This document shows, one piece after another, positions 49,101-57,980 of a stretch of DNA of 64,000 nt. Positions within the stretch are counted from its first letter, which is position 1, and the number at the start of each line of letters is the position of its first letter. Origin of the DNA: Glycocaulis abyssi (GTDB lineage: Bacteria; Pseudomonadota; Alphaproteobacteria; Caulobacterales; Maricaulaceae); contig NZ_CP163421.1 of the NCBI RefSeq assembly GCF_041429775.1, positions 2,381,001 through 2,445,000 on the forward strand. The letters are read 5' to 3'. The notes below the pieces were generated by a model, which saw nothing but the letters and a program-made list of their open reading frames with translations, did no database searches and had not been told where the DNA came from. Both the position numbers and the translations under genes were made by a program.

Positions 49101-49355
49101 TCGGAGGCGACGGCAAGGCGCTTCCGGCCCATCCTCATCACGACGCTGACGACCGCTTTTGGCCTGCTCCCCATCATGCTGGAGACCAGCCCGCAGGCGC
49201 AATTCCTGGTGCCGATGACCATTTCGCTGGGCATTGGCCTGCTCTTCGCTTCCGCGCTTATCCTGCTGCTCCTGCCAGCCTATGTGCTGATTGTGGAGGA
49301 TTTGCGCGGGGTGAGAGTGCGCGAGGTCCAGCCCCAGGCCGAACCGGCCGAATAG
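46161..49355 (+). CDS. RND efflux permease (second system)
   Basis: 1064 residues from a TTG start at 46161 that overlaps the adaptor stop (TTGA). Twelve helices; GIVVDAAIVVGENTDRERMKG is the helix-4 segment with the conserved acidic residue and LSGVVVNASIVLMDRYN its counterpart. The N-terminal motif RTEVFPTFTPRTIIVSVLYPGATPEDVEQSITRRVEEAV is typical of the RND family; the next in-frame methionine lies inside helix 1, so the TTG is favoured. It is expected to export amphiphilic compounds; no outer-membrane channel gene is nearby. Confidence 0.9.
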   Translation: MSGARPSGSPDTPAEQGLPGAGLIRWFADNPVAANLVMILLLLSGAISAATMRTEVFPTFTPRTIIVSVLYPGATPEDVEQSITRRVEEAVIGLDGVREVRATAAENVGTVTIEISEFANPRIVRDDVQTAVDSLVSFPPADAEQPQIRIPQPTTTVLTLVLTGAVDEGALRRAAEQVERDLLGVSGISTVQLRGVRPYEISIAVSEEALRAYGLTFGEVAQALRAASIDLSGGQIRTGAGEFLLRTNARAETGEAFEEIVLRAQADGSRIRVRDVASVTDGFAEDPLISLFNGQPAALVDVQLRGNEDLLRVRARAMAYADEAVLPPGISLSVASDQSQVFRDRVSLLARNAILGFTLVFLLLVLLLDLRLAFWVALGVPIAFLGGFTLFGAAGVTLNFITTFGLIIVLGIVVDAAIVVGENTDRERMKGRSNKEAAIAGVTGVAAPVLVGVLTTVAAFGPLVFITGTFGEITRPIPILVISILVVSLIVAFFVLPTQLAGGSTWSRGPMRAIQTRVDSVVAGFADNALRSWTQFAGRMRYLVAVAGFCVLIACFTLLGTGTVRFVFFPNIEADSITASLVLPTGAPFEATHAAARRMLDEAEAMQAEYAERGEPVFESISAVIGGQTSLFGGPGSVSSTSIASHVAQIEIRLVPSSQRRLSSTELEREWRTRIGQLAGVERLTFTASAGPQNPDIAYQLSHPDNETLEQAVNQLVAGLRDIDAVSGIDGGYELGKRQLNFALTPAGDAAGLRASDIARQARQAFFGEEIQRIQRGSEEVRVFVRYPQGERTSLDDLSQFRVRAADGTAIPLSVAADITETRSLTAIDSVDGRRVIEVTADVDRAILTPDDARAIVENRLLADLTSQFPQLRWELSGAGRDQAEDFASIGQGFLFAVIIMYALLATQLGSYVQPLVILIAIPFGVGGAIFGHFLMGYDVSFPSLFGMVALSGVVVNASIVLMDRYNLNVRRGYTPADAISEATARRFRPILITTLTTAFGLLPIMLETSPQAQFLVPMTISLGIGLLFASALILLLLPAYVLIVEDLRGVRVREVQPQAEPAE

Positions 49356-49413
49356 AGGCTGCACACACCGCCCGGCTTGACCCATGGCGTGTGGAGGCTC
49401 ACTTATCCCGGCC

Positions 49414-50748
49414 ATGAGCGCCCAGGGCCCCGATAACGCGATGCTTGAGCCTGCCGATCCGGCAGCACCCGCCCGTGAGGGCGGAGCCGAAGGCGTGGAA
49501 ATCGTCACTTTCGGCTGCCGCCTGAATGCCTGGGAAAGCGAGGTCATGCGCGATCATGCGCGCGAGGCCGGGCTTTCCGGCGCGATCATCATCAATACTT
49601 GCGCGGTGACGAACGAGGCGGTGCGTCAGGCACGCCAGACCATACGCCGCATGAAGCGCGATAACCCGTCCGCGCAAATGATCGTGACGGGTTGCGCCGC
49701 CCAGATTGACCCCAAACGCTTTGCCGCCATGCCGGAAGTGGACCGGGTCATCGGCAATGCGGAGAAGCTGAAAAGCGATACCTTCCGTGCGCACGCCATC
49801 TCCGGCGGCGAGACTGTCTCGGTCGGTGACATCATGGCCGTGACAGAAATCGCCGGGCATCTGGTGGACGGGCTGGAGGGCCGTGCGCGCGCTTATGTGC
49901 AGGTGCAGACGGGCTGCGACCATCGCTGCACCTTCTGCATCATCCCTTACGGGCGCGGCAATGCGCGCTCCGCCCCTGTGGGCGATGTGGTCGATCAGGT
50001 GCGCCGCCTGGTCGAGACCGGCCATACTGAAGTCGTGCTCACCGGCGTCGATATGACCAGCTGGGGCAATGACCTGCCCGGCGCGCCAAAGCTTGGCCGG
50101 CTGGTAAAGGCAGTCCTCAAACTGGTGCCGGATCTCAAACGCCTGCGGCTTTCCTCCATCGATGCCATCGAGATTGATGATGATCTGATGGACGTGATCG
50201 CCAGCGAAGACCGCTTCTGCCCCTATCTGCATCTGTCCTTGCAAGCAGGCGACGACATGATCCTCAAACGCATGAAGCGCCGTCATCTGCGCGCCGATGC
50301 CATCGCGCTGACAGACAGGCTTAAAGCCCTTCGCCCCGATATCGCCTTTGGCGCGGACCTGATTGCCGGTTTCCCGACCGAGACCGACGAAATGTTTGAA
50401 AACTCGCTGCGCCTCGTGGATGAGTGCCAGCTCGCCTATCTGCACGTCTTTCCCTATTCGCCCCGCCCCGGCACGCCGGCTGCGCGCATGTCGCAGGTCG
50501 ATGGCACTATCATCAAGGAACGCGCACGCACCTTGCGCGAAAAGGGCGAGGCGGCGCTGGCCGCCCATCTGGCCGCCATGGTAGGGCGCGAAGAGGTGTT
50601 GTTGGTGGAAAAAGACGGTCTGGCGCGCGCGGGCAATTTCGCGCCCGCCCGCATGGACAGCCCGGCCCGGCCCGGCGCGCTGGTGCGCGCGGCCATTACG
50701 GGCCATGACACTACCCATCTCATCGCAGACGCGCTGGAGGCGGTATGA
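49414..50748 (+). CDS. mtaB: tRNA t6A37 methylthiotransferase MtaB
   Basis: 444 residues from ATG at 49414, though GGAGG is 16 bases away and other in-frame methionines at 49384 and 49441 cannot be excluded. The N-terminal UPF0004 domain has its cysteines in FGCRLN, NTCAVT and TGCAAQ; the radical-SAM motif CDHRCTFC follows, and a TRAM-like tail ends the protein. MtaB adds a methylthio group at C2 of t6A37 in ANN-decoding tRNAs. It is coupled to ftsY by the ATGA overlap. Confidence 0.93.
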   Translation: MSAQGPDNAMLEPADPAAPAREGGAEGVEIVTFGCRLNAWESEVMRDHAREAGLSGAIIINTCAVTNEAVRQARQTIRRMKRDNPSAQMIVTGCAAQIDPKRFAAMPEVDRVIGNAEKLKSDTFRAHAISGGETVSVGDIMAVTEIAGHLVDGLEGRARAYVQVQTGCDHRCTFCIIPYGRGNARSAPVGDVVDQVRRLVETGHTEVVLTGVDMTSWGNDLPGAPKLGRLVKAVLKLVPDLKRLRLSSIDAIEIDDDLMDVIASEDRFCPYLHLSLQAGDDMILKRMKRRHLRADAIALTDRLKALRPDIAFGADLIAGFPTETDEMFENSLRLVDECQLAYLHVFPYSPRPGTPAARMSQVDGTIIKERARTLREKGEAALAAHLAAMVGREEVLLVEKDGLARAGNFAPARMDSPARPGALVRAAITGHDTTHLIADALEAV

Positions 50749-51875
50749 ACTGGTTCGGCTTTGGCAAGAAAAAGAACAAGCCGGAGGCGGAAACACCTGT
50801 CGAGGCTGCTCCGGTAGAGCAATCTGACGCGCCAGCCCCGGCTCCGGGAGAGGAGACGCCGGCGCCTGTTGCCGGTCCGGTTCAGGGTGATGCCGTCACG
50901 CCAGTGCCCGATCCCGCCATGGAGCCGGAGCCAGCACCCGAACCCGAAGCGCCGCCCGTTCCGGCAAAGCCTGAAGGCTTTTTCAAGCGGCTCTCATCGG
51001 GTCTTGCCAAATCCTCCGCCCAGCTATCGGGCGTCTTCACAAAGCGCAAGCTGGACAGCGAAGCCCTCGACGAGCTGGAGGACTTGCTGATCGCGGCTGA
51101 TCTCGGCGCCGCCACAGCTGCCAAGGTGATCGACCGGCTGGCAAAGGACCGCTTCGACAAGGATGTCACCGACACCGAAATTCGCGAGGCGCTGGCCGAT
51201 GTCATCACCGAGACGCTGGAGCCCTATCAGGCCCCGCTCGATATTTCCGGCCCTGCCCCGCAAGTCCTGCTCTTCGTCGGCGTCAATGGGTCGGGCAAGA
51301 CGACCACGCTGGGCAAGCTGGCCGTGAAGATGACGCGTGAGGGCGCCAATATCATCACCGCAGCCGGTGACACATTCCGCGCGGCGGCTGTGGAGCAGCT
51401 GGAAGTCTGGTCAAAGCGCGCAGGCGCGCAATTCCTCTCCCGGCCCCACGGGGCAGATGCGGCGGGGCTTGCCTATGACGCGGTACAGGAAGGCAAGCAC
51501 CAGAAAGCCGACGCCGTCCTCATCGACACGGCAGGCCGCCTGCAGAACAAGGCCGAGCTGATGGAGGAGCTGCGCAAGATATTGCGCGTGATCGCCAAAA
51601 TGGACGAGGCGGCTCCTCATCATGTCGTGCTGGTGCTGGACGGCACGGTCGGCTCCAACGCCATCTCGCAGGCCGAAGCCTTCATGGAGGCAGCACGCGT
51701 CACCGGTATCGTGATGACCAAGCTCGATGGCACAGCCAAGGGCGGCGCGCTGGTCCAGGTGGCCGAAAAATTCGCCCTGCCCATCCATTTCATCGGTGTC
51801 GGCGAGGGCGAGGATGATCTCCAGCCCTTCATCGCGCGTGATTTTGCCAGAGCGCTGGCGGGGCTGGACGCCTGA
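50745..51875 (+). CDS. ftsY: Signal recognition particle receptor FtsY
   Basis: 376 residues. A charged, acidic Pro/Ala-rich N-terminal A region (about 1-75) precedes the NG domain. G1 is GVNGSGKTTT, G3 is DTAGR, and TKLDGTAKGG is the G4/G5 area. FtsY docks ribosome-SRP complexes to the SecYEG membrane translocon. ATG at 50745 overlaps the mtaB stop by four bases, and its own TGA overlaps the next start (TGATG), so three genes are translationally coupled. Confidence 0.96.
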   Translation: MNWFGFGKKKNKPEAETPVEAAPVEQSDAPAPAPGEETPAPVAGPVQGDAVTPVPDPAMEPEPAPEPEAPPVPAKPEGFFKRLSSGLAKSSAQLSGVFTKRKLDSEALDELEDLLIAADLGAATAAKVIDRLAKDRFDKDVTDTEIREALADVITETLEPYQAPLDISGPAPQVLLFVGVNGSGKTTTLGKLAVKMTREGANIITAAGDTFRAAAVEQLEVWSKRAGAQFLSRPHGADAAGLAYDAVQEGKHQKADAVLIDTAGRLQNKAELMEELRKILRVIAKMDEAAPHHVVLVLDGTVGSNAISQAEAFMEAARVTGIVMTKLDGTAKGGALVQVAEKFALPIHFIGVGEGEDDLQPFIARDFARALAGLDA

Positions 51876-52720
51876 TGGACGTAAATGCGCTCGCCGCGCT
51901 CGCCATGATCGGCTCGGCCATGGCGCATTCGGTGATGACGCTGTTCACCAAGCAGGCGAAGGACACGCTGGTCTTTCGCGCGGTGACCATCGTGCTGTGC
52001 GTGCCGGTCTGCCTGCCGCTGGCGATTATCCTGCCCTTTCCCGAATGGGAGGTGTGGCGCTTCCTGCTGCTCGGCGCCGCCATCATCTGGGCGTTCAACA
52101 TGTTCCTCATCGCCGCCTTCCAGCGCGGCGAGATGAACCTCGTTTATCCGGTGATGCGCGGGGCCGCGCCCGCCATGGCGGGGCTATTTGCCTTTTTCTT
52201 CCTTGATGAGACGCTGAGCCTGATTGCCATTATCGGCCTTGCTACCGCGTCGGGCGCGATTGTCGCCTTTGCCTGGCCGGAGAAAAACGGCGTACCCAAG
52301 GCGGCGGCTCTGGGCTTTGCACTGTCGGCGGCTGTTATGACGGCAGGTTATACGGTGGTGGACGCATCGGGCGTACGCGCCGCCGGTGATCCGATCCTTT
52401 ATGCGGTCTGGTTCTTCCTGCTCTCGGCGGTAACGATGTGGGTCACGGCGATTGCCCGGCGCGGACGGCGCATTGTGACGGCAGCGCTGCAGGAGCTTCC
52501 CGGTTCAGCGAAAAGCATGGTCTTCAATCTCGCTACCTACACGCTCGCGCTCTACGCCTATTCGGTCGCACCGGTCGCCCCGATGGCTGCGCTGCGCGAG
52601 ACCTCCATCGTGTTCGGCGCGATCCTTGCCGCCCTCGTGCTGAAAGAGCCCTTCGGTCTGCGCAGGGGCGTGCTGGCGCTAATCCTCGCAGGCGGTCTGG
52701 CGCTGTTGCAGCTGGGCTAG
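51875..52720 (+). CDS. DMT/EamA-family transporter
   Basis: 281 residues with ten hydrophobic helices in two EamA repeats, e.g. AHSVMTLFTKQAKDTLVFRAVT and LRETSIVFGAILAALVLKEPFGLRR, the latter typical of drug/metabolite transporters. It shares a one-base TGATG overlap with ftsY. The substrate is unknown. In related genomes a similar gene lies in this position, which suggests a conserved operon, but functional linkage with FtsY is not established. Confidence 0.85.
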   Translation: MDVNALAALAMIGSAMAHSVMTLFTKQAKDTLVFRAVTIVLCVPVCLPLAIILPFPEWEVWRFLLLGAAIIWAFNMFLIAAFQRGEMNLVYPVMRGAAPAMAGLFAFFFLDETLSLIAIIGLATASGAIVAFAWPEKNGVPKAAALGFALSAAVMTAGYTVVDASGVRAAGDPILYAVWFFLLSAVTMWVTAIARRGRRIVTAALQELPGSAKSMVFNLATYTLALYAYSVAPVAPMAALRETSIVFGAILAALVLKEPFGLRRGVLALILAGGLALLQLG

Positions 52721-52802
52721 CTACCAATCCGGCTGGCCAAGGCTTGCGTAATCAGGCAAGGCTCTCACCCGTCACACTAGCGCTGAACAGGAACGCCCCG
52801 CC

Positions 52803-53537
52803 ATGAGCACGAACGGCAAGACAATCGGACAGGGAGCAAGGCTGCTGGTTGATGTCGGCCCGGCTGCGGTCTTCATGATCAGCTATAATATCGCCAACCG
52901 GGTGCTGGACGAGGGCGCGATCTACTGGTCGACCGGGCTGTTCATGGCCGCGACCGCGATTGCGCTGGCCTATGCGGCGATCTCCCAGAAGCGTTTCCCG
53001 CCGATGCTGGTCGTCACCTTCGTGATCGTCACCCTCTTTGGCGCGATGACGATCTATCTGCAGGACCCGATCTTCATCTTCATCAAGCCGACCATCATCA
53101 ACCTGCTGTTTGCGTTCACGATCCTGTTCAGCTTTGCTTTCGGCTTCAATGTGTGGAAGGCGCTCTTCTCGTCCGTGTTCGAGATGCCCGAACGCATCTG
53201 GACCATTCTGGCGATCCGCTGGGCGCTGTTCTTCATCTTCCTGGCGGCGGTCAACGAAGTGCTGTGGCGCCACATCACCGACAGCGTGGTGGTGGATTCT
53301 GCGCGCATGTTCGACTGGCTGGAGCTGTCGGAAGCCTTCTGGGTCAATTTCCGCCTTCTGGGCACCTATCCGATCTTCGCGGTCTTCGTGGCCCTCAACA
53401 TCCCGATCACGCTGAAATGGGCGCGCGCACCCGGCGAGGGTGATGATGAGGAAGGTGGCGATGCAAGCGCGACCGGCGAGGAAATTCCGCAAGGCGAGAC
53501 CGCTGGGAGCGAACCGGACGCCACGCCTGCACGGTAG
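52803..53537 (+). CDS. yciB: Inner membrane-spanning protein YciB (septation protein A)
   Basis: 244 residues. Five helices; GQGARLLVDVGPAAVFMISYN at the start, QDPIFIFIKPTIINLLFAFT in the centre and AIRWALFFIFLAAVNEVLWRHI are all conserved YciB segments. It affects cell envelope and division; the mechanism is not settled. A long acidic tail (about 210-244) is unusual. In alphaproteobacteria it usually follows ftsY, as here, with 82 bases after the DMT gene. Confidence 0.92.
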   Translation: MSTNGKTIGQGARLLVDVGPAAVFMISYNIANRVLDEGAIYWSTGLFMAATAIALAYAAISQKRFPPMLVVTFVIVTLFGAMTIYLQDPIFIFIKPTIINLLFAFTILFSFAFGFNVWKALFSSVFEMPERIWTILAIRWALFFIFLAAVNEVLWRHITDSVVVDSARMFDWLELSEAFWVNFRLLGTYPIFAVFVALNIPITLKWARAPGEGDDEEGGDASATGEEIPQGETAGSEPDATPAR

Positions 53538-53628
53538 TGGTTGCGAAAAACTCCCGCGCCAGCGCTCTTGACTATGGTCACGGCGAGTTGATTGTGCAGG
53601 TGCGAGCTTCGCGCATTACAGTTAGTTC

Positions 53629-54360
53629 ATGATGTTGATCCCAGCTCTTCTTGCTTTCGCGCTCACCGATGCCTGTGCCAGCTACCCCGCCGGCATTGGC
53701 GAAACGCCCAATCCGGATCATTCCGAGCAGACGCCGGTCGTGGTGGAGCTGTTTACCAGCCAGGGCTGCCCGCCCTGCGTGGAGGCCAATCGCCGTTTTG
53801 GTGAGCTGGCTGCGCGCGATGGCGTCATCGCGCTCTCCTATGGCGTAGATTACTGGGACATGTTCGGCTGGGAGGACCAGTTCGCCCAGCCCGCCTTTGC
53901 TGACCGCCAGAAGGATTATATCCGCGCCGGTGAGGCGAACCGCGTCTTCACGCCCCATTTTGTCATCAATGGCGGGCCGGAGCGTCTGCGCTTCACCCGT
54001 GATGACGTGCCGGCCCGGGTTGCGACCAGCTTGCCGCTGAACGGCGATATCGCCCTGTCACGCCTGTCCGGTCAGCGGCTTCGTCTGGAACTTGATGGCC
54101 CGGCTCGTGAAAACCCGGCCGAGGTATGGGCCGTCACCTACCGTCCCGGCCTGATCGTGGTGCCTATTGATGGCGGGCGCAATGCCGGGGCCGAGATGGA
54201 GCACCATAATACGGTGGCCGCGCTGGAGCGCCTCGATGACTGGCATGGCGGGCATTACGCGCTGGAATTTGCCGGTCCGGCGGAGGATTTCGGCCTGGCC
54301 GTGCTGGTGCAGGATGGCCCCGGCGGCCGGCTCGTCGCTGCCTCGCGCCTGCGCGACTAG
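53629..54360 (+). CDS. DUF1223 thioredoxin-like exported protein
   Basis: 243 residues. A short signal peptide is likely (about 1-19, MMLIPALLAFALTDACAS). The thioredoxin-like domain has the CPPC motif at Cys47-Cys50 in ELFTSQGCPPC, followed by DYWDMFGWEDQFAQPAFADRQKDY, the DUF1223 signature. A periplasmic thiol-oxidoreductase role is suggested by CPPC but not proven. The ribosome site is weak. It converges on DUF4340 with 10 bases between them. Confidence 0.85.
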   Translation: MMLIPALLAFALTDACASYPAGIGETPNPDHSEQTPVVVELFTSQGCPPCVEANRRFGELAARDGVIALSYGVDYWDMFGWEDQFAQPAFADRQKDYIRAGEANRVFTPHFVINGGPERLRFTRDDVPARVATSLPLNGDIALSRLSGQRLRLELDGPARENPAEVWAVTYRPGLIVVPIDGGRNAGAEMEHHNTVAALERLDDWHGGHYALEFAGPAEDFGLAVLVQDGPGGRLVAASRLRD

Positions 54361-54370
54361 CAGGCGGCTA

Positions 54371-55408
54371 TTATTCGGTCACCGGCGTGACAGAGCGCGT
54401 GGCGGCCTGCTCCAGCGGACGCGTCATGCGCTCATAGGCATCCCCGCTCACCACAAACCAGAACCCCTCCACATGACGGTGCAGGGTTGAAGCCTCGTCC
54501 ATCACGTCGTGATTACTGGCATCGACGCTGATCTGCGCGCGGATCGCGCCTTCTTCGCGGAAAAAGCGGTATTCGTAGACCAGCCCGTCAAAGGTCGATG
54601 CCCGGTGAAGCGCTATCGGCGCGCCTGCATCGTCACCCGCCTCACCCACATCGCGAAAGCGCACGCGCGCGCCGGCATTGGCCACACCGTTGGCGGCCCC
54701 GGCCGTGATGAGCTGCCATGTGCGCGGGCTGGCCAGATCGAAATTGCGCGCGGCCGGGCTTTCGCGCTCGAGAATATAGGCCGGGCCGCTTTCCGGCACG
54801 ATATAGGCCCGCGCAATGCGCGACGGCTCCAGATTGAAGAAATCAAGGCCCAGCCAGCGCCCCGGATCGGCAATGTCGGGCAGGCTGCCCTCAACGGCAA
54901 AGGCGCGCTCCTGCCTGCCTGTGCGGATATAGAGCCGGTTGTCTCCGCGCGTATCACCCACGATTAGCGAGGCGAGCCTGTTCCCGTCCGCATCGGTGAT
55001 GACCAGGCTGGTGCCGGATCCGCCAAGGGCGGGATCATCCAGGCCCAGCCGGTCAAACCGGGCCGGATCCTGGGTCAGCGCAGCCGTATAGCTCAGCGAT
55101 GATAATCCCGCATCCAGCTCGGCCAGATATTCCGCGCGTACCGGATAGTTTCCGCGCGAGGGCATGGTCCAGCCATTTTCTGTCCGCTCCATACGGAACA
55201 GATTGTCAGAGGTGATGATCTCGATACCCGCAGCGCGGCCTGCCATGTCGCTCCAGCCCGGCAGGACCGGGCCGGACACGTCCCGGCGCGCGTCACGCAA
55301 GGCATCGCTGACAAGAGCGGCGCTGCCCAGGGCCAGAAGCGCGAAGCCGCAAAGCGCGATGACAAAGGCGCGCCGGGCGCGGCGGCCAAACAGGCGGTAG
55401 CGGATCAT
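54371..55408 (-). CDS. DUF4340 periplasmic-facing protein
   Basis: 345 residues. One N-terminal helix (about 12-35, RRAFVIALCGFALLALGSAALV) anchors a beta-rich DUF4340 domain, with repeated strand segments such as GTSLVITDADGNRLASLIVGD. The function is unknown, but the gene regularly follows GldG-like genes. Its ATG overlaps the GldG stop by four bases. Last gene of the four-gene ABC-2 operon. Confidence 0.83.
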   Translation of the reverse strand: MIRYRLFGRRARRAFVIALCGFALLALGSAALVSDALRDARRDVSGPVLPGWSDMAGRAAGIEIITSDNLFRMERTENGWTMPSRGNYPVRAEYLAELDAGLSSLSYTAALTQDPARFDRLGLDDPALGGSGTSLVITDADGNRLASLIVGDTRGDNRLYIRTGRQERAFAVEGSLPDIADPGRWLGLDFFNLEPSRIARAYIVPESGPAYILERESPAARNFDLASPRTWQLITAGAANGVANAGARVRFRDVGEAGDDAGAPIALHRASTFDGLVYEYRFFREEGAIRAQISVDASNHDVMDEASTLHRHVEGFWFVVSGDAYERMTRPLEQAATRSVTPVTE

Positions 55409-57243
55409 GTGCGCCGCCTCCGCCGGATCAGGGTGGTCGCCACGGCCATCACGATGACCAGCAAGGGCGGCACCCAGATGGTCCAGAACTGCAGCCGGTT
55501 TTCCAGTGCCACGATTTCACGCCGGAAACCGCGCTCCACATCGCGCAAGGCGGCGCGGGCCGCGACAATCCGTTCCCTCAATGCGTCGGCGCGTGCCGCG
55601 CTTGCCGCCCCGGCCCCCCCCAGCGTGGAGGCTTCCCCGGCGGCGCTCAGGCGGGCCAGAGACCCTTCGGCATCGGCCAGCTCCGCGCGCAGCCCGTCCT
55701 GCAGCTCGCGAAAGCGTGTTTCCGCCTCGGCGCGCAGGGCTTCGACACGCACCATGGGACGGGCCGATCCGCTGCGTGAGCGCAGATTGACCAGGGCCGG
55801 ATCACCCGCCAGCGTGTCAGCAAGGTTCAGCATCAGTGCCAGATTGTCGGCGACCATCTGGTCTCCGCTCGCCCCGTCAGCGCGCAGATAGAAGGCAGGG
55901 TCCAGCCAGTCCGCATCGGCGATGACGATGATCTCCGCTTGCGCCGGCCCCTCGATATGCGCCGATGCCTCAAAGCGTATCTCACCGGCAGGCGGGCCGT
56001 CAGGAAAGGCCGTGCTGATAGGACCGGACAGCTGCGCGGCCAGTGTCAGCGGCGCATTGCTATCGGGCACATAATCGCGCTGCAGCGCGTCCGGCGAGGG
56101 CGAGGTCGCCGCGATATCGCCGTCCATGCGCGCCCCGTCCTGCCCGGTCACAATAAGCGGATTGAAGCTCGCCTGCCCGCCCAGCGGTTCCAGCAGGCCG
56201 GGCGAGCCGAAATTCACCCCTTGTGACAGGGCTGAAGTTGCCGGCATGGCGTCTGACAGGCCGGAGGGCGGCACTGAGAACCAGAGCGGATAGGCGCGCG
56301 TGCGGGTGCGCCCTGCCTCGCTGACCTGAACGGGCAGGCCATGCTCGCGGTCCATCGCCACATAGCTTGGATCATAGCCCACCCCCCAGCGCGTCAGCAG
56401 GCGCGGCAGGCGCGAGGTGCGCAGCGCATTGACCGGCGGCAATCCGTCCGGCCCGGTGCGCAGCGCCAGATGGGCCAGCGGATCGAGAGCGGCCAGCACG
56501 CGGCCCCGGCGCAGCGCAAACTGGTCGGCAAGATAAAGCTGCTCCTCGGTGAGGTTGGGCGGGTGCAGGAGGAAGAGCGCGTCTGCGTCGGGAATGGCGG
56601 TGAAACGCTCATCCAGCCAGCGCACATCATAGGTCTGCGCCAGCGCATCGATGATCGGATTGGCTGAGCGTCCATCCGGTCCCGGCGCGAAAGGCAGGGA
56701 GGAGATGATGGCGATGACGGGCGTGCGCGCGCGCTCCAGCTCCGCGATCACCCGGACGATCTCGTATTCCAGCCGGGCTTCTTCTGCCGGATCGAAAAAG
56801 GCGATGATACGCGTTCCGTCCAGCGTGTTGGTGCCGGTCAGGCCAAAGAAAAGCTGTCCGCCATCCTCGGTTGGCACCGCTTCAAGACCGGCGGCGATGG
56901 CCGCGTCCTCTGCCGGGCTGAAAGGCTGCGGGTCGATCTCTGAAAGCTGGATGCGTCCGCCAGAGCGCGCCGCGACACCGCGCAAAAGCTCGCGCACGCG
57001 CGCGCCATAGGCCCGCAGCGCCGGATAACGCGCCGCCGCGCCGCGCGAATAGTAGAAATTCAGCGCGACCGGCTCTTCCAGCCGGTTGATGACCTCGATC
57101 GTGCCGGGGCTGAGCCGGTAGAGCCGCCCCTCGGTCAGATCGAGGCGCACGCCGTCGGCAAACACGCCCGCCAGCAGGTTCAGGCCGACAAAGCCTGCCA
57201 CCAGCCCGGAGGCGACGAGCGCGAGAAGCCGTGCCGGATTCAT
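55405..57243 (-). CDS. GldG-family ABC-associated protein
   Basis: 612 residues: an N-terminal helix (about 10-32), a large periplasmic part (about 40-570) with the GldG/IftG-like region RLYRLSPGTIEVINRLEEPVALNFYYSRG, a coiled coil near 500-585, and a C-terminal helix (about 587-607). GldG was defined in gliding bacteria but homologues occur in many non-gliding bacteria, where they may form an ABC exporter's extracytoplasmic part. Start and stop overlap both neighbours by four bases. Confidence 0.83.
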   Translation of the reverse strand: MNPARLLALVASGLVAGFVGLNLLAGVFADGVRLDLTEGRLYRLSPGTIEVINRLEEPVALNFYYSRGAAARYPALRAYGARVRELLRGVAARSGGRIQLSEIDPQPFSPAEDAAIAAGLEAVPTEDGGQLFFGLTGTNTLDGTRIIAFFDPAEEARLEYEIVRVIAELERARTPVIAIISSLPFAPGPDGRSANPIIDALAQTYDVRWLDERFTAIPDADALFLLHPPNLTEEQLYLADQFALRRGRVLAALDPLAHLALRTGPDGLPPVNALRTSRLPRLLTRWGVGYDPSYVAMDREHGLPVQVSEAGRTRTRAYPLWFSVPPSGLSDAMPATSALSQGVNFGSPGLLEPLGGQASFNPLIVTGQDGARMDGDIAATSPSPDALQRDYVPDSNAPLTLAAQLSGPISTAFPDGPPAGEIRFEASAHIEGPAQAEIIVIADADWLDPAFYLRADGASGDQMVADNLALMLNLADTLAGDPALVNLRSRSGSARPMVRVEALRAEAETRFRELQDGLRAELADAEGSLARLSAAGEASTLGGAGAASAARADALRERIVAARAALRDVERGFRREIVALENRLQFWTIWVPPLLVIVMAVATTLIRRRRRT

Positions 57244-57980
57244 CGTCCGCCTCCGCGCCGCGTGTCGATCAGCGCCATGGCCAGCGCAAGGCCCGTTGCG
57301 ATGAGCGAGAGGAAATAGATGAGATCGGCCAGGCTGATAACGCCGCGCCGCAGCGATTCAAAGCGTGACAGGGCTGACAGGCCCGCCATCGCCTCGGCAA
57401 ACACGCCCGGCAGATGCGCCGCCACCGCGTCCAGCACCAGCGGCAGGCCGGCGGCCGTCAGGATGAGGCACACCCCCATGGCCAGCACAAAGGCGACGAC
57501 CTGGTTGGAGGTGGTCGCCGACAGGGCCTGCGAGATCGCGAGATATCCCCCTGCCAGAAGCAGCCCGCCAAAATAGGCGGTGGCAATCGCGGCATTGTCC
57601 GGATGGCCCAGATAATTGACGGCCATCCACAAGGGGAAGGTTAGCGCCAGCGCCAGCGCCGCAAGGCTCCATGCGGCGAGGAACTTCGCCAGCGCCGCGG
57701 CCCATAGCGGTATCGGCGCGGCCAGCAGCATTTCCAGCGTGCCGGTCTCGCGCTCCTCGGCCCAGGCGCGCATGGCCAGCGCGGGCATCAGTACCATGAG
57801 AAGCCAGGGCAGATAGTCAAAAAGCGGGGTCAGATCGGCCCGGCCCGTATCGAAAAGCCGGCCCACATGCCAGGCAAAGCTCGGCGCGGCGATGGCAAAG
57901 GCGGTCAGGAACACCCAGGCCAGCGGGGTTTCGAAATAGGCGGCAAGCTCGCGCCTGAAGACGGCCCACAGCGCGGTCAT
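57240..57980 (-). CDS. ABC-2-type permease (GldF-like)
   Basis: 246 residues from ATG at 57980; the longer frame to 58154 is inside the ATPase gene. Six helices; FRRELAAYFETPLAWVFLTAF is the first and MRAWAEERETGTLEMLLAAPIPLW is the ABC-2 amphipathic connector. It would form the membrane path of the exporter with the neighbouring ATPase and GldG-like protein. Both ends overlap neighbours by four bases. Confidence 0.88.
   Translation of the reverse strand: MTALWAVFRRELAAYFETPLAWVFLTAFAIAAPSFAWHVGRLFDTGRADLTPLFDYLPWLLMVLMPALAMRAWAEERETGTLEMLLAAPIPLWAAALAKFLAAWSLAALALALTFPLWMAVNYLGHPDNAAIATAYFGGLLLAGGYLAISQALSATTSNQVVAFVLAMGVCLILTAAGLPLVLDAVAAHLPGVFAEAMAGLSALSRFESLRRGVISLADLIYFLSLIATGLALAMALIDTRRGGGR

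Noticed and set aside
49399-50796. 465-codon frame antisense to mtaB
   Set aside because: Same codon-bias effect; MtaB motifs are present on the other strand and this frame has none.
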